Shown in pieces: positions 29,063 to 36,714 of a stretch of DNA of 64,000 bases. The stretch's first letter is position 1. The number at the start of each line of letters is the position of its first letter. The notes below the pieces were generated by a model. The model worked only from the letters and a program-made list of their open reading frames with translations. It was not told where the DNA came from and ran no database searches. The DNA comes from Microvirga lenta. Its GTDB lineage: Bacteria > Pseudomonadota > Alphaproteobacteria > Rhizobiales > Beijerinckiaceae. The stretch covers positions 496,001 through 560,000 of the forward strand of contig NZ_JAJBBR010000001.1 in the NCBI RefSeq assembly GCF_020532555.1, read 5' to 3'. The translations under genes were made by a program, and so were the position numbers.

Positions 29063-30318
29063 GCGGTCCCGTCCGCGGTGCGGCGCCATTCGCTGCGCAC
29101 GTCCGCATCCGCCTCCTGCGCCATCCGCTTCTCGCGATGGGCCGCGACCGCCTCCGCCGGGAGCAGGCGGCCGATCGCCCAGACGGCCATGCCGCGCACG
29201 AGCGGCGATGGATCGTCGAGGAGACGCACGGCCTCCTCCGCCAGCGCCACGTCTCCCGAATTGCCGATGGCGATCAGCACGTTGCGGACGAACCGGTCGC
29301 GCCCCGTGCGCTTGATCGGCGTGCCGGAGAACCGGGTGCGGAAGGCGGGATCGTCGAGCCGGGCGAGCTCCGCCAGCGGCAGGGCGGCGAGATCCTCGCG
29401 CTGCACGAGCCGCGCCTCGCGTCCGGCCTGGGCGAACTTGTTCCACGGGCAGACCGCCAGACAATCGTCGCAGCCGAAGACCCGGTTGCCGATGCCGGGC
29501 CGCAGCTCTTCGGGAATGTGCCCCTTGTGCTCGATGGTCAGGTACGAGACGCAGCGGCGGGCATCGAGCTGGTAGGGCGCCGGGAAGGCGTTGGTCGGGC
29601 AGATGTCGAGGCAGCGGCGGCAGGAGCCGCAATGGTCACGCTCAGGATCGTCCGCAGGGAGTTCCGCCGTGGTGAAGATCGCCCCGAGGAAGAGCCAGTT
29701 GCCGAATTCCCGCGAGACGACGACCGTGTGCTTGCCCTGCCAGCCGAGGCCGGCGGCGGCGGCCAGCGGCTTCTCCATCACGGGAGCGGTATCGACGAAC
29801 ACCTTCACGTCCGACCCGGCGCGGGACGCGAGGAAGCCCGCGGCCTCCTTCAGCTTGCCCTTGATGACTTCGTGATAGTCGCGGTTGCGGGCATAGACGG
29901 AGATCGAGGCGCGGTCCTTCATCGCCAGCGCCGCGAGCGGGTCCTCGGTCGGCCCGTAGTTCAGGCCGAGCAGGACGATGCTCCTCACCTCGGGCCAGAG
30001 GGTCCGGGGATCGGCCCGGCGCTCGGCAGTTTCCGCCATCCATTCCATGGAGCCGTGATGGCCTTCGGCGAGCCAGGCCTGGAGGCGCCCGGCCGCGAGC
30101 GGGATCGCATCGGGCCGCGCAATGCGCACGATGTCGAACCCCAGGGCCTGCGCCCGCTCGGCGAGCGCGCGCTTGAGCGCCTCGCCGTCTAGAAGTCGAG
30201 GTTGTCGTAATGCGCCGCCGGCGCCATCCCGGGCACCCGGTCCGCCAGGAGCGCGCGAAAGGACGGCCGGGACTTCACCCGGGCGTACCAATACTTCGCT
30301 GTCTCGTTCTCGTCCCAT
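29050..30318 (-). CDS. queG: Epoxyqueuosine reductase
   Basis: The enzyme reduces epoxyqueuosine to queuosine in tRNA using cobalamin and two [4Fe-4S] clusters. Two ferredoxin-like cysteine clusters (HCGSCRRCLDICP and FGCDDCLAVCP) and a HEAT-like C-terminus (PLVRGMAVWAIGRLLP) fit QueG. Family-like sequence begins around residue 44 (DGEALKRALAERA), but no ATG, GTG or TTG occurs near there. The nearest starts (ATG 30318, TTG 30291) lie about 100-130 bp inside the upstream GST-like gene. Either translation starts inside that gene with a roughly 40-residue extension, or a rare start codon is used. Confidence 0.9.
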   Translation of the reverse strand: MGRERDSEVLVRPGEVPAVLSRAPGGPGARDGAGGALRQPRLLDGEALKRALAERAQALGFDIVRIARPDAIPLAAGRLQAWLAEGHHGSMEWMAETAERRADPRTLWPEVRSIVLLGLNYGPTEDPLAALAMKDRASISVYARNRDYHEVIKGKLKEAAGFLASRAGSDVKVFVDTAPVMEKPLAAAAGLGWQGKHTVVVSREFGNWLFLGAIFTTAELPADDPERDHCGSCRRCLDICPTNAFPAPYQLDARRCVSYLTIEHKGHIPEELRPGIGNRVFGCDDCLAVCPWNKFAQAGREARLVQREDLAALPLAELARLDDPAFRTRFSGTPIKRTGRDRFVRNVLIAIGNSGDVALAEEAVRLLDDPSPLVRGMAVWAIGRLLPAEAVAAHREKRMAQEADADVRSEWRRTADGTAQVA

Positions 30319-30881
30319 GGCACGTCGCCGAGATAATCCACCACAGACAGATGGGCAGCCGCCGCCAGATCCGCATAGGTCATCTGGTCGCCCGCCAGCC
30401 AGTTCCGCTGTGCAATCAAGTAACCGATATAGGTGAGGTGGTATCGCACATTGGTGCGCGCCGCGCGAATCGCCCCCATATCGGGGGGACCGCCACCCAG
30501 TTCGGCGGGCATGAACCGCTTATAGATCTTTTCTGTGGCGAGATAGGCGGAAACCTCGTCGTGGAACTTGACCAGGAACCATTCCAGGAGACGGCGCACC
30601 TCGACCCGCTGCACCGGGTCCTGCGGCATGAGGCGCCGATGGCCGATGGCCTCGCCGCGGGTGTCGTCGAGATATTCCGCGATGATGGAGGCGCCCGGCA
30701 CCGCCAGCCCATCCTCGTCGATGAAGAGAGGAAGCGATCCGCTCGGGTTGATCTCGAGGAACGGCATGCGCCGCTCCCATGGCTTCTCCTCGAGAATATG
30801 TGCGCCAATCCCCAGCTCGGCCAGGATCAAACGGGCAAACCGCGAGTGCGGGCAGAAGGGATAGGAGTGCAGGATGGCCAT
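30189..30881 (-). CDS. fzlA: Glutathione S-transferase-fold protein, probable FzlA homologue
   Basis: The 230-residue protein has a thioredoxin-like N-domain (SYPFCPHSRFARLILAELG) and a GST C-terminal helical domain. It lacks the typical catalytic Ser/Tyr context. The PFCPHSRF start resembles FzlA, the alphaproteobacterial FtsZ-binding protein that curves FtsZ filaments and is needed for constriction. The divergently transcribed neighbour uppP (peptidoglycan lipid carrier recycling) is compatible with a cell-envelope role. An ordinary GST remains possible. The start at 30881 was chosen because the homologous region begins there. Confidence 0.7.
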   Translation of the reverse strand: MAILHSYPFCPHSRFARLILAELGIGAHILEEKPWERRMPFLEINPSGSLPLFIDEDGLAVPGASIIAEYLDDTRGEAIGHRRLMPQDPVQRVEVRRLLEWFLVKFHDEVSAYLATEKIYKRFMPAELGGGPPDMGAIRAARTNVRYHLTYIGYLIAQRNWLAGDQMTYADLAAAAHLSVVDYLGDVPWDENETAKYWYARVKSRPSFRALLADRVPGMAPAAHYDNLDF

Positions 30882-31057
30882 GAGCGTGTCAGACGCGAAA
30901 CAGAGGGCGAGAATAAGGCCGCGCTTCGTTAAGGGTCGGTAAGGAGTTTTGGTGAATCCCATGTGCCGGATGCAAGCCGGCGGCACAGCATGCGCAAGCC
31001 TCCTTGACAGTCCGGGGTACACCCCTGCATCTGGCGCCGATTCAAGGATTTTCAACG

Positions 31058-31855
31058 ATGACGCAAATCATCGAGGCTCTTTTCCTGGGCCTCATCGAAG
31101 GACTGACCGAGTTCCTGCCGGTCTCGTCCACCGGGCACCTGCTCCTCGTCGGCCACTTCCTCGGCTTCGAATCCACCGGCAAGACCTTCGAGGTGCTGAT
31201 CCAGCTCGGCGCGATCCTGGCGATCCTGACGGTCTACTTCAACAGGCTCTGGACCATCGCCAAGGCCCTGCCGCACGACCCGGATGCGCGCCGTTTCGTC
31301 ATCGGCGTCCTCATCGCGTTCCTGCCCGCGGCGCTCATCGGCGCCGTGCTGCACGGCTTCATCAAGGAGGTGCTCTTCAATCCCTGGATCGTGTGCATGA
31401 CGCTGATCGCGGGCGGCTTCGTGCTGCTCCTGGTCGACGGGTTGCCGCTGAAGGAAGAGCATCGGGACGCGACCCGTTTTCCCCTTTCGATGTACCTCAA
31501 GATAGGCTTCATCCAGTGCATGGCGATGGTGCCGGGCGTCTCGCGCTCGGGAGCCACCATCGTGGGCGCGATGCTGCTGGGCGCGAGCAAGCGGGCGGCG
31601 GCGGAGTTCTCGTTCTTCCTCGCCATGCCGACCATGGGCGGCGCCTTCGCCTACGACCTGCTGAAGAACTACGACATCCTGTCCGCCAACGATGTCGCGA
31701 TCATCGCGGCAGGCTTCGTTTCAGCCTTCCTGTCGGCGCTCGTGGTGGTGAAGGTCCTGCTCGACTACGTGTCGCGCCACGGCTACGTGCCGTTCGCCCT
31801 GTGGCGCATCGTCGTCGGCGCCGCCGGTCTCGCCGGCCTGATCGTCTTCGGGTGA
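31058..31855 (+). CDS. uppP: Undecaprenyl-diphosphatase (BacA/UppP)
   Basis: The 265-residue integral membrane enzyme dephosphorylates undecaprenyl diphosphate to recycle the lipid carrier for peptidoglycan and other glycans; overproduction can confer bacitracin resistance. Both signature motifs are present: [14 protein letters not shown] near residues 14-27 and [10 protein letters not shown] in the middle, with about seven or eight hydrophobic helices. CAAGGA at 31043-31048 sets the start at 31058. A TTGACA element lies at 31004-31009, with a weak -10 and an inverted repeat GGGGT/ACCCC behind it. Confidence 0.95.
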   Translation: MTQIIEALFLGLIEGLTEFLPVSSTGHLLLVGHFLGFESTGKTFEVLIQLGAILAILTVYFNRLWTIAKALPHDPDARRFVIGVLIAFLPAALIGAVLHGFIKEVLFNPWIVCMTLIAGGFVLLLVDGLPLKEEHRDATRFPLSMYLKIGFIQCMAMVPGVSRSGATIVGAMLLGASKRAAAEFSFFLAMPTMGGAFAYDLLKNYDILSANDVAIIAAGFVSAFLSALVVVKVLLDYVSRHGYVPFALWRIVVGAAGLAGLIVFG

Positions 31856-31870
31856 GGCGGCTGCCGCCTC
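31854..31870. terminator. Hairpin between convergent uppP and nth
   Basis: A perfect 7-bp stem (GAGGCGG/CCGCCTC, loop CTG) begins at the uppP stop codon. There is no T tract on either strand, so termination strength is uncertain. Confidence 0.4.
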
Positions 31871-31877
31871 GCCTCTC

Positions 31878-32621
31878 CTATCCCAGCGTCTTGTCCGGAT
31901 AGCGGCACAGGTCGCTGATCGGGCAGCGCCAGCACTCGGGCTTGTGCGCCTTGCACACGTAGCGGCCGTGCAGGATCAGCCAGTGATGGGCGTGGAGCCG
32001 GTATTCGTCCGGGATCAGGGCCTCGAGCGCCACCTGCGTGTCCAGCGGCGTCCTGGTGACGGCGAGCGGGATGCGGTTGGTGACGCGGAAGATATGCGTG
32101 TCGACCGCGACGCGCGGATCGCCGAACGCGATGTTGACCACCACGCTCGCGGTCTTGCGCCCGACGCCCGGAAAACTTTCCAGGATCTCGACGGAGTTCG
32201 GCACCTCGCCGCCGAATTCCTCCACCAGCCTGCGGGAGAAGGCGATGACGTGCTTCGCCTTGGTGTTGAAGAAGTTCAGGCTCTTGATGTGCGCCTTCAG
32301 CCCGTCCTCGCCCAGGGCCAGCATCTTCTGCGGCGTATCGGCAATGCGGAACAGCTCGCGGGTGGCCTTGTTGACGCCCACGTCCGTCGCCTGGGCGGAG
32401 AGCGCCACGGCGACGAGCAGCGTGTAGGGATTGGTGTGTTCGAGTTCGCCCTTGGGCTCCGGCATCGCCTCGTGGAAGCGGCGGAAGATCTCGATCATCG
32501 TCGTCCGGTCGACCGGCTTGGGCGCGCGGGCGCGCGGCGTTTTGGCCGCACCCTTCGCGGGCGCGGCGGGACTTGCCTTCGGTTTGGAAATACGGCGGGG
32601 TGACCGCTTCAGATCGGACAT
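31878..32621 (-). CDS. nth: Endonuclease III
   Basis: The 247-residue bifunctional DNA glycosylase/AP lyase removes oxidised pyrimidines. The helix-hairpin-helix with catalytic Lys (FPGVGRKTASVV), catalytic Asp (VAVDTHIFRVTNR) and the C-terminal [4Fe-4S] ligands (Cys-X6-Cys-X2-Cys-X5-Cys) are all present. A basic Ala/Pro-rich tail of about 38 residues precedes the conserved core. It starts 20 bp from the divergent DUF2244 gene. Confidence 0.95.
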   Translation of the reverse strand: MSDLKRSPRRISKPKASPAAPAKGAAKTPRARAPKPVDRTTMIEIFRRFHEAMPEPKGELEHTNPYTLLVAVALSAQATDVGVNKATRELFRIADTPQKMLALGEDGLKAHIKSLNFFNTKAKHVIAFSRRLVEEFGGEVPNSVEILESFPGVGRKTASVVVNIAFGDPRVAVDTHIFRVTNRIPLAVTRTPLDTQVALEALIPDEYRLHAHHWLILHGRYVCKAHKPECWRCPISDLCRYPDKTLG

Positions 32622-32641
32622 GTCTGCGTTATATCTGGACT

Positions 32642-33151
32642 ATGGCAAGCGGCAAGCTGACATCGGCGGACTCCGAGCGGTTCGAGCGCCCCGTCTTCTC
32701 GGCCGTGATCCGGCCGCACCGGTCCCTGAGCCCGCAGGGCTTCAGGATCGTGATGGTCCTCGTGTGCCTCACCTCCCTGGTTGCCAGCATTCCCTTCCTC
32801 GTCATGGGCTTCTGGCCCGTGGCCGGCTTCTTCGGCCTCGATTTCCTCGGCCTCTATATCGCGTTCCGGGTCAGCTACCGACAGGGCGAGGCCTTCGAGC
32901 TCCTGGAACTGACGCCGATCCGCCTTCTCCTGCGCAAGGTCACGCACCGGGGCGAGGTGCGGGAATGGCGCTTCAATCCGCTCTGGACCCGGGTGAACCG
33001 GCAGGAGGACGACGAGTTCGGCCTGCAGGAGCTGACCCTGACCTCCCGTGGCCAGAAGGTGGTCTTCGCCCACGACCTCTCCCCGCCCGAGCGGGAATCC
33101 CTGGCCGATGCCCTCGGCCGGGCTCTGGCGGATGTGAAGCGGGGCTATTGA
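32642..33151 (+). CDS. DUF2244 family inner-membrane protein
   Basis: The 169-residue protein has a short cytosolic N-terminus, two closely spaced transmembrane helices (about residues 36-57 and 60-80) and a C-terminal domain with FELLELTP and WRFNPLWTRV. This matches DUF2244, an alphaproteobacterial family of unknown function. No ribosome site precedes the ATG at 32642. A TTATAT box at 32629-32634 would place the transcript start at or next to the ATG, so the mRNA may be leaderless. It is divergent from nth. Confidence 0.8.
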   Translation: MASGKLTSADSERFERPVFSAVIRPHRSLSPQGFRIVMVLVCLTSLVASIPFLVMGFWPVAGFFGLDFLGLYIAFRVSYRQGEAFELLELTPIRLLLRKVTHRGEVREWRFNPLWTRVNRQEDDEFGLQELTLTSRGQKVVFAHDLSPPERESLADALGRALADVKRGY

Positions 33152-33476
33152 GCCGCGGTCCGTTTGCGCGAGGGCGCGCCGCGAGGTCTCGGACGAAGGG
33201 ACAGCCGGGAGAAGGCAAGAGCCGGTATGGAACATGAATCTCCTTTCTCGGCTCTGCGGAGAATCGGCACCGACACAGGTATGGAACGAGGCTGGAAAAG
33301 GCACGGGTTTTCGGGCTCCGGGCGTGCTGCGCGGAACCGTGCGGGATCGAGGGGTCGCGAGGAGCGAACCGGCTCGAAGGGTGGTGGTGGAGATGGAGAA
33401 GAGCCGGATGGCCCCTCGCGCACGGTTCTTTTCAGGCGAACAGGCGGCGCTGGTCCGTGAACGGCCGCAGGCGAAC

Positions 33477-33634
33477 GCCGCACGCCTGGTGCGGCCGGGC
33501 CTGCGACCCGCTCCGGCCCCAGGGCTTGTGCCTGGGCCTCCTGCCGCAGGAGGGTGCGTTCCCCTCCGGCGCAGGACCGTGTCCGGTCCCACAATCACGA
33601 CGCCTCGCGAGCGCGCCCCTCGGTGGACCGGACA
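33477..33634 (-). ncRNA. Candidate structured non-coding RNA or long leader
   Basis: On the minus strand, directly after a consensus sigma-70 promoter, consecutive hairpins can form. An 11-bp stem pairs 33625-33635 with 33579-33589 at the 5' end. Stem 33549-33567 and stem 33537-33553 share bases and so are mutually exclusive. An 8-bp bulged stem lies at 33515-33538 and a 7-bp stem with a 5-nt loop at 33477-33495. The alternative pairing resembles an attenuator or switch. RNase P, SRP, tmRNA and tRNA motifs were looked for and not seen; 6S RNA cannot be excluded. The 3' end is undefined. Confidence 0.45.
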
Positions 33635-33639
33635 CGAAC

Positions 33640-33669
33640 GATATAGCTTAGCTTGGCACGAGTGTCAAG
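33640..33669 (-). promoter_or_regulatory. Consensus-perfect alphaproteobacterial sigma-70 promoter
   Basis: On the minus strand CTTGAC (33669-33664), a 17-bp spacer and CTATAT (33646-33641) equal the rhizobial housekeeping consensus. The start point is expected near 33634. No recognised gene lies downstream. The -35 region also forms an imperfect palindrome (CTTGGCAC/GTGTCAAG). Confidence 0.7.
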
Positions 33670-33711
33670 AACAAAGTGGGAACATGATCCGCCGTCCACC
33701 AGACGCCCCGC

Positions 33712-33812
33712 TGTCATCCCCGGTGCATGAAGTGCGGGAAGGGGATCCATTCTTCGGCTGGTGCGATCGGTGGATTCCCTTCCCCTCCGCTGCGCTCCGG
33801 CCGGGAATGACA
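33712..33812. repeat. Palindromic intergenic element, GTCAT-ended family (copy 1)
   Basis: Outer arms TGTCATCCCCGG and CCGGGAATGACA are inverted with one mismatch. Inner arms around GGGAAGGGGATCCA and TGGATTCCCTTCCC pair almost perfectly. It is a divergent member of the family at 33825, 38115, 46655 and 54989. Confidence 0.7.
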
Positions 33813-33824
33813 AAGGTGTGCACT

Positions 33825-33991
33825 GCCGTCATTCCGGGACGGCCGCAGGCCGGACCCGACCCGAAGGGCCGCGCGAAGCCGGAAACCCATAGCCGCTGAC
33901 GGCGCAGAACGAGGCGGGACGCCGTTCATCCCTTCGGATGCATCGGTGTTTATGGGTTCCGGGCTCCGCTGCGCGGCCCCGGAATGACGGC
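33825..33991. repeat. Palindromic intergenic element, GTCATTCCGG family (copy 2)
   Basis: This 167-bp element is bounded by perfect 13-bp inverted ends GCCGTCATTCCGG and CCGGAATGACGGC. Internal arms around GGAAACCCATA and TATGGGTTCCGG are also complementary. It could fold into one long hairpin. Confidence 0.8.
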
Positions 33992-34023
33992 GTGGAGACA
34001 CCCAACGCCGCTTGAAGGCGTGG

Positions 34024-34046
34024 ATGGCCGGGACAGGCCCGGCCAT
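34024..34046. repeat. Short hairpin repeat ATGGCCGG-type (copy 1)
   Basis: A 9-bp perfect stem ATGGCCGGG/CCCGGCCAT with a 5-nt loop. A second copy with the same architecture is at 62647-62669. Confidence 0.65.
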
Positions 34047-34070
34047 GACGGGGTGGCGCCAACCTGCTCT

Positions 34071-34172
34071 CCTCCCCCTTGTGGGGAGGAGGTGGAGGTG
34101 GGGGTGTGAGCGATAGCCTATGAAGGTTCGGCGCTCACACCCCCACCCTGGCCCTCCCCACAAGGGGGAGGG
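34071..34172. repeat. Palindromic element with CTCCCCCTTGTGGGGAGG arms
   Basis: Outer arms at 34071-34089 and about 34153-34171 are perfect reverse complements over at least 18 bp. Inner arms GGTGGGGGTGTGAGCG (34097-34112) and CGCTCACACCCCCACC (34132-34147) are perfect over 16 bp. This resembles the C-rich palindromic repeats seen between genes in many Rhizobiales genomes. Confidence 0.75.
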
Positions 34173-34599
34173 AAGGAGGTCGCGCTGAGCACCGCTTCAT
34201 CCGGCAGCCTTGCCCCCTCACCCGGATCTGCTCGCCTGTTGAGTATCCCACGCCTGGTCCACGGGGCGAAGAGCGCCGGTGGACGCTTCGATGCCGCTGC
34301 CGCCCTATCCCTGCTCCCTTGCCGCCTGCCGAGCGGCGGCCGGATACCCCCAAATAGCCGGAAGCAGCCGGCGAATCTCCTTGCGCGTGCCTTCACACTC
34401 GCGAATCGCCACTTGGAAGCGGGGCGCGTCGCGGCCGAAAGACACAATGCCGCCAAGTTTACGCCACACCGAGCCCGGCATGTAGACCAGCTTCAGACAT
34501 ACTCCGTCCACAGAAGATCAACCTGGCGCAAAATCACAAATAACTGTCCAAATATCGCAAGACACCTTTTCGGGAGCCTGGGTATTCGACGGTCGTTCG

Positions 34600-34676
34600 C
34601 TTGAATTATTTGGTTCAAGCATCCCACCCGCCGGACAGACTGTTTTAATTCTATAACCAGAATATTTGTCTGTCCG
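34600..34676. promoter_or_regulatory. Nested inverted repeats upstream of the RTX protein gene
   Basis: CTTGAA-N8-TTCAAG (34600-34619) is followed by CGGACAGAC-N27-GTCTGTCCG (632-640 and 668-676 of this kb), which itself encloses ATTCT-N6-AGAAT. The stretch is A/T-rich and lies 70-150 bp before the start codon. Regulator binding sites or an mRNA leader hairpin are both possible. Confidence 0.5.
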
Positions 34677-34747
34677 AACCAAGTATAAGTCTGAAATTAA
34701 TACTTCAAGAACCCTCGCAAAAGAGGGACATGAAGGGGCACAATCCA

Positions 34748-36526
34748 ATGACATTTTCAGCGTCTCAATGGCGTCCGACCACCTATGACAACGACACGTT
34801 CGTCATGGACAACTACGCTTTCATGGTCAGCGCCGAGTACAATCACAGCTTCGCCTACAACCCCACCAGCGACATCTACCGCTTCGAAGTGCGCAAGGGC
34901 GACCAGTTCTCCTCCTCGCGCTTCACCGACGTGGCCGGCTCGGAGCGCTCCGAGATCAGCCAGTCCCTGCGCCAGTCCATCGGCGGCGCCGCCAGCCACT
35001 TCTCGATCGCCTACGACTTCATGATCGAGCCGGGCTCGGCCAACACCGCCAAGTGGATGTCGCTCGGCCAGCTCCATTCGGGCATGAACAAGTCGGGTCC
35101 GTTCGACTTCGGCCTGCGCGGCGACGAGAGGCTGTCCTTCGTGATCCGCTCCGACAGCGGCGAGCGCGAGATCGAGCTGCCGTCGAACATCAAGCGCGGT
35201 CACTGGTACGACATCAAGATCGACGTGAAGTTCGCCCCCTCGGGCGGCGGCTACGTCAACGTCTGGCTCGATGGCCAGAAGGTGGTGAGCTACACCGGCG
35301 CGGTAGGCTATTCCGGCCAGAGCACCACGCACTGGAACATGGGCGTGTACCGCTCCTCGCCGTCCGGCGGAGAGACCATCGCCTACAACGTGAAGTCGCC
35401 GGATCTGTCCTATGGCACCAGCGCCACGGCCGCCAAGCACGGCGCGCCCACCGACACCGCAACCCCGGCCCCCACGCCGACGCCGACGCCCACCCCCACT
35501 CCTACCCCGACGCCGACGGCTCCCTGGGCCGAGCCGACGACGGGCGAGACCATCAACGGCACCACGGGTAACGACACCCTTGTCGGCACCAGCAAGGCCT
35601 CCAAGATCGTCGGTGGAAACGGCAACGACACCATCGCGGGCAAGCTGGGCTCGGACGCGCTCTATGGCGGCGCGGGCGCCGACATCTTCGTGTTCGATAC
35701 GGCCCTGGGTTCGACCAACGTCGACAGCCTGATGGACTTCACCCCCGGCACCGACAAGATCCACCTCTCGAGCGACATCTTCAAGTCGCTCTGGGTGCAG
35801 GCGCTCGGCAAGGACGTGTTCAAGGTCGGAACGGCGGCGGCCGATCACAACGATCACATCATCTACAACCAGACCACCGGCGAGATCTTCTACGACGCCG
35901 ACGGCAACGGCAGCGGAGCCAAGGTGCTCTTCGCCAAGGTGAAGCCCGGCACGGCGCTGTCGCACACGGACTTCGTGACGGTGGCGGGCACGGTCTCCGC
36001 ACCTGCACCGGCACCTGCACCGGCACCGGCGCAGCCGGAGGCGACGCTTCCGTCCAACCCGGCACCGACCCAGCCGAGCACCACGATCACCGGCACGGCC
36101 GCGGGCGAGGATCTGTTCGCCCCGCAGGGCGACATCGCCCACACCATCATCGGCAACGGCGGCAACGACCGGATCGACGGCAATGGCGGCAACGACATCC
36201 TGACCGGCGGCGCCGGCAGCGACACCTTCATCTTCGACGACGTCCTCGGACCGTCGAACGTCGACACGATCACCGACTTCACCCCCGGGGTCGACAAGAT
36301 CATGTTCTCGTCGAAGGTGTTCACGTCGCTCTGGGTGCAGGAACTCGGCAAGGACGTGTTCAAGGTCGGCACCAAGGCGCTCGATCACAACGACCACATC
36401 ATCTACGACCAGAGCACGGGCGTGCTGTCGTACGATGCGGACGGCAACGGCAGCGGCGCGGCGGTTCAGTTCGCCAAGGTCACGCCGGGTCTGGCGCTGT
36501 CGGCCTCGGACTTCTTCACCATCTAA
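34748..36526 (+). CDS. Secreted RTX protein with polysaccharide-lyase-like N-domain
   Basis: The 592-residue product has no N-terminal signal peptide. Residues about 1-235 resemble the concanavalin-like fold of heparin-lyase-I-type polysaccharide lyases (RSEISQ, the GHWYDIKIDVKF strand, VWLDGQKVVSYTG). A Pro-Thr repeat linker follows (nt 35464-35520), then two copies of one module of about 125-140 residues separated by an Ala-Pro linker. Each module has calcium-binding GGxGxD nonapeptides and a serralysin-type C-terminal part (SLWVQxLGKDVFKVGT, YDADGNGSG). The final residues DFFTI fit a type I secretion signal. No type I exporter genes are nearby. The start at 34748 is preferred because AAGGGG precedes it by 9 nt. 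The substrate is unknown. Confidence 0.8.
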   Translation: MTFSASQWRPTTYDNDTFVMDNYAFMVSAEYNHSFAYNPTSDIYRFEVRKGDQFSSSRFTDVAGSERSEISQSLRQSIGGAASHFSIAYDFMIEPGSANTAKWMSLGQLHSGMNKSGPFDFGLRGDERLSFVIRSDSGEREIELPSNIKRGHWYDIKIDVKFAPSGGGYVNVWLDGQKVVSYTGAVGYSGQSTTHWNMGVYRSSPSGGETIAYNVKSPDLSYGTSATAAKHGAPTDTATPAPTPTPTPTPTPTPTPTAPWAEPTTGETINGTTGNDTLVGTSKASKIVGGNGNDTIAGKLGSDALYGGAGADIFVFDTALGSTNVDSLMDFTPGTDKIHLSSDIFKSLWVQALGKDVFKVGTAAADHNDHIIYNQTTGEIFYDADGNGSGAKVLFAKVKPGTALSHTDFVTVAGTVSAPAPAPAPAPAQPEATLPSNPAPTQPSTTITGTAAGEDLFAPQGDIAHTIIGNGGNDRIDGNGGNDILTGGAGSDTFIFDDVLGPSNVDTITDFTPGVDKIMFSSKVFTSLWVQELGKDVFKVGTKALDHNDHIIYDQSTGVLSYDADGNGSGAAVQFAKVTPGLALSASDFFTI

Positions 36527-36573
36527 CCCATGCATGAGGGCAGCCCCGCCCCCGCCCAGGCTGTCCGATGGCA

Positions 36574-36620
36574 AAAGGCGCCCGACCCTTCTCGCGAGGG
36601 GCCGGGCGCCTTTCCTTTTT
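36574..36620 (+). terminator. Rho-independent terminator of the RTX gene
   Basis: An 11-bp stem AAAGGCGCCCG/CGGGCGCCTTT with a structured 18-nt loop is followed by a T-rich tail to 36620. Confidence 0.85.
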
Positions 36621-36714
36621 GCCGAGCCGCGTCGGGCGCCGGCATCGGGCTCTTCTTTCCATCCATCGCGAAGGAGCCTACATGCTCCAGCGGCTGGAGG
36701 GTCGAGAGGAGACG

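Larger units (their letters stand above)
33152..34747. other. 1.6-kb gene-poor region rich in palindromic elements
   Basis: No ORF here has convincing family similarity; those present run through repeats or have shuffled composition. The region contains a structured minus-strand RNA candidate with a strong promoter (33477-33669), four palindromic repeat elements (33712-34172) and an A/T-rich regulatory stretch before the RTX gene (about 34500-34747). A minus-strand ORF at 34305-34481 (59 codons) and a TTG-started minus ORF at 33145-33594 (149 codons) are the least unlikely coding candidates. Neither is recognised. Confidence 0.6.

Noticed and set aside
33234-33899. 221-codon plus-strand ORF after DUF2244
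   Set aside because: Its C-terminal part is a translation of the palindromic repeat elements (33712-33900), it has no family features and it opposes the strong minus-strand promoter.
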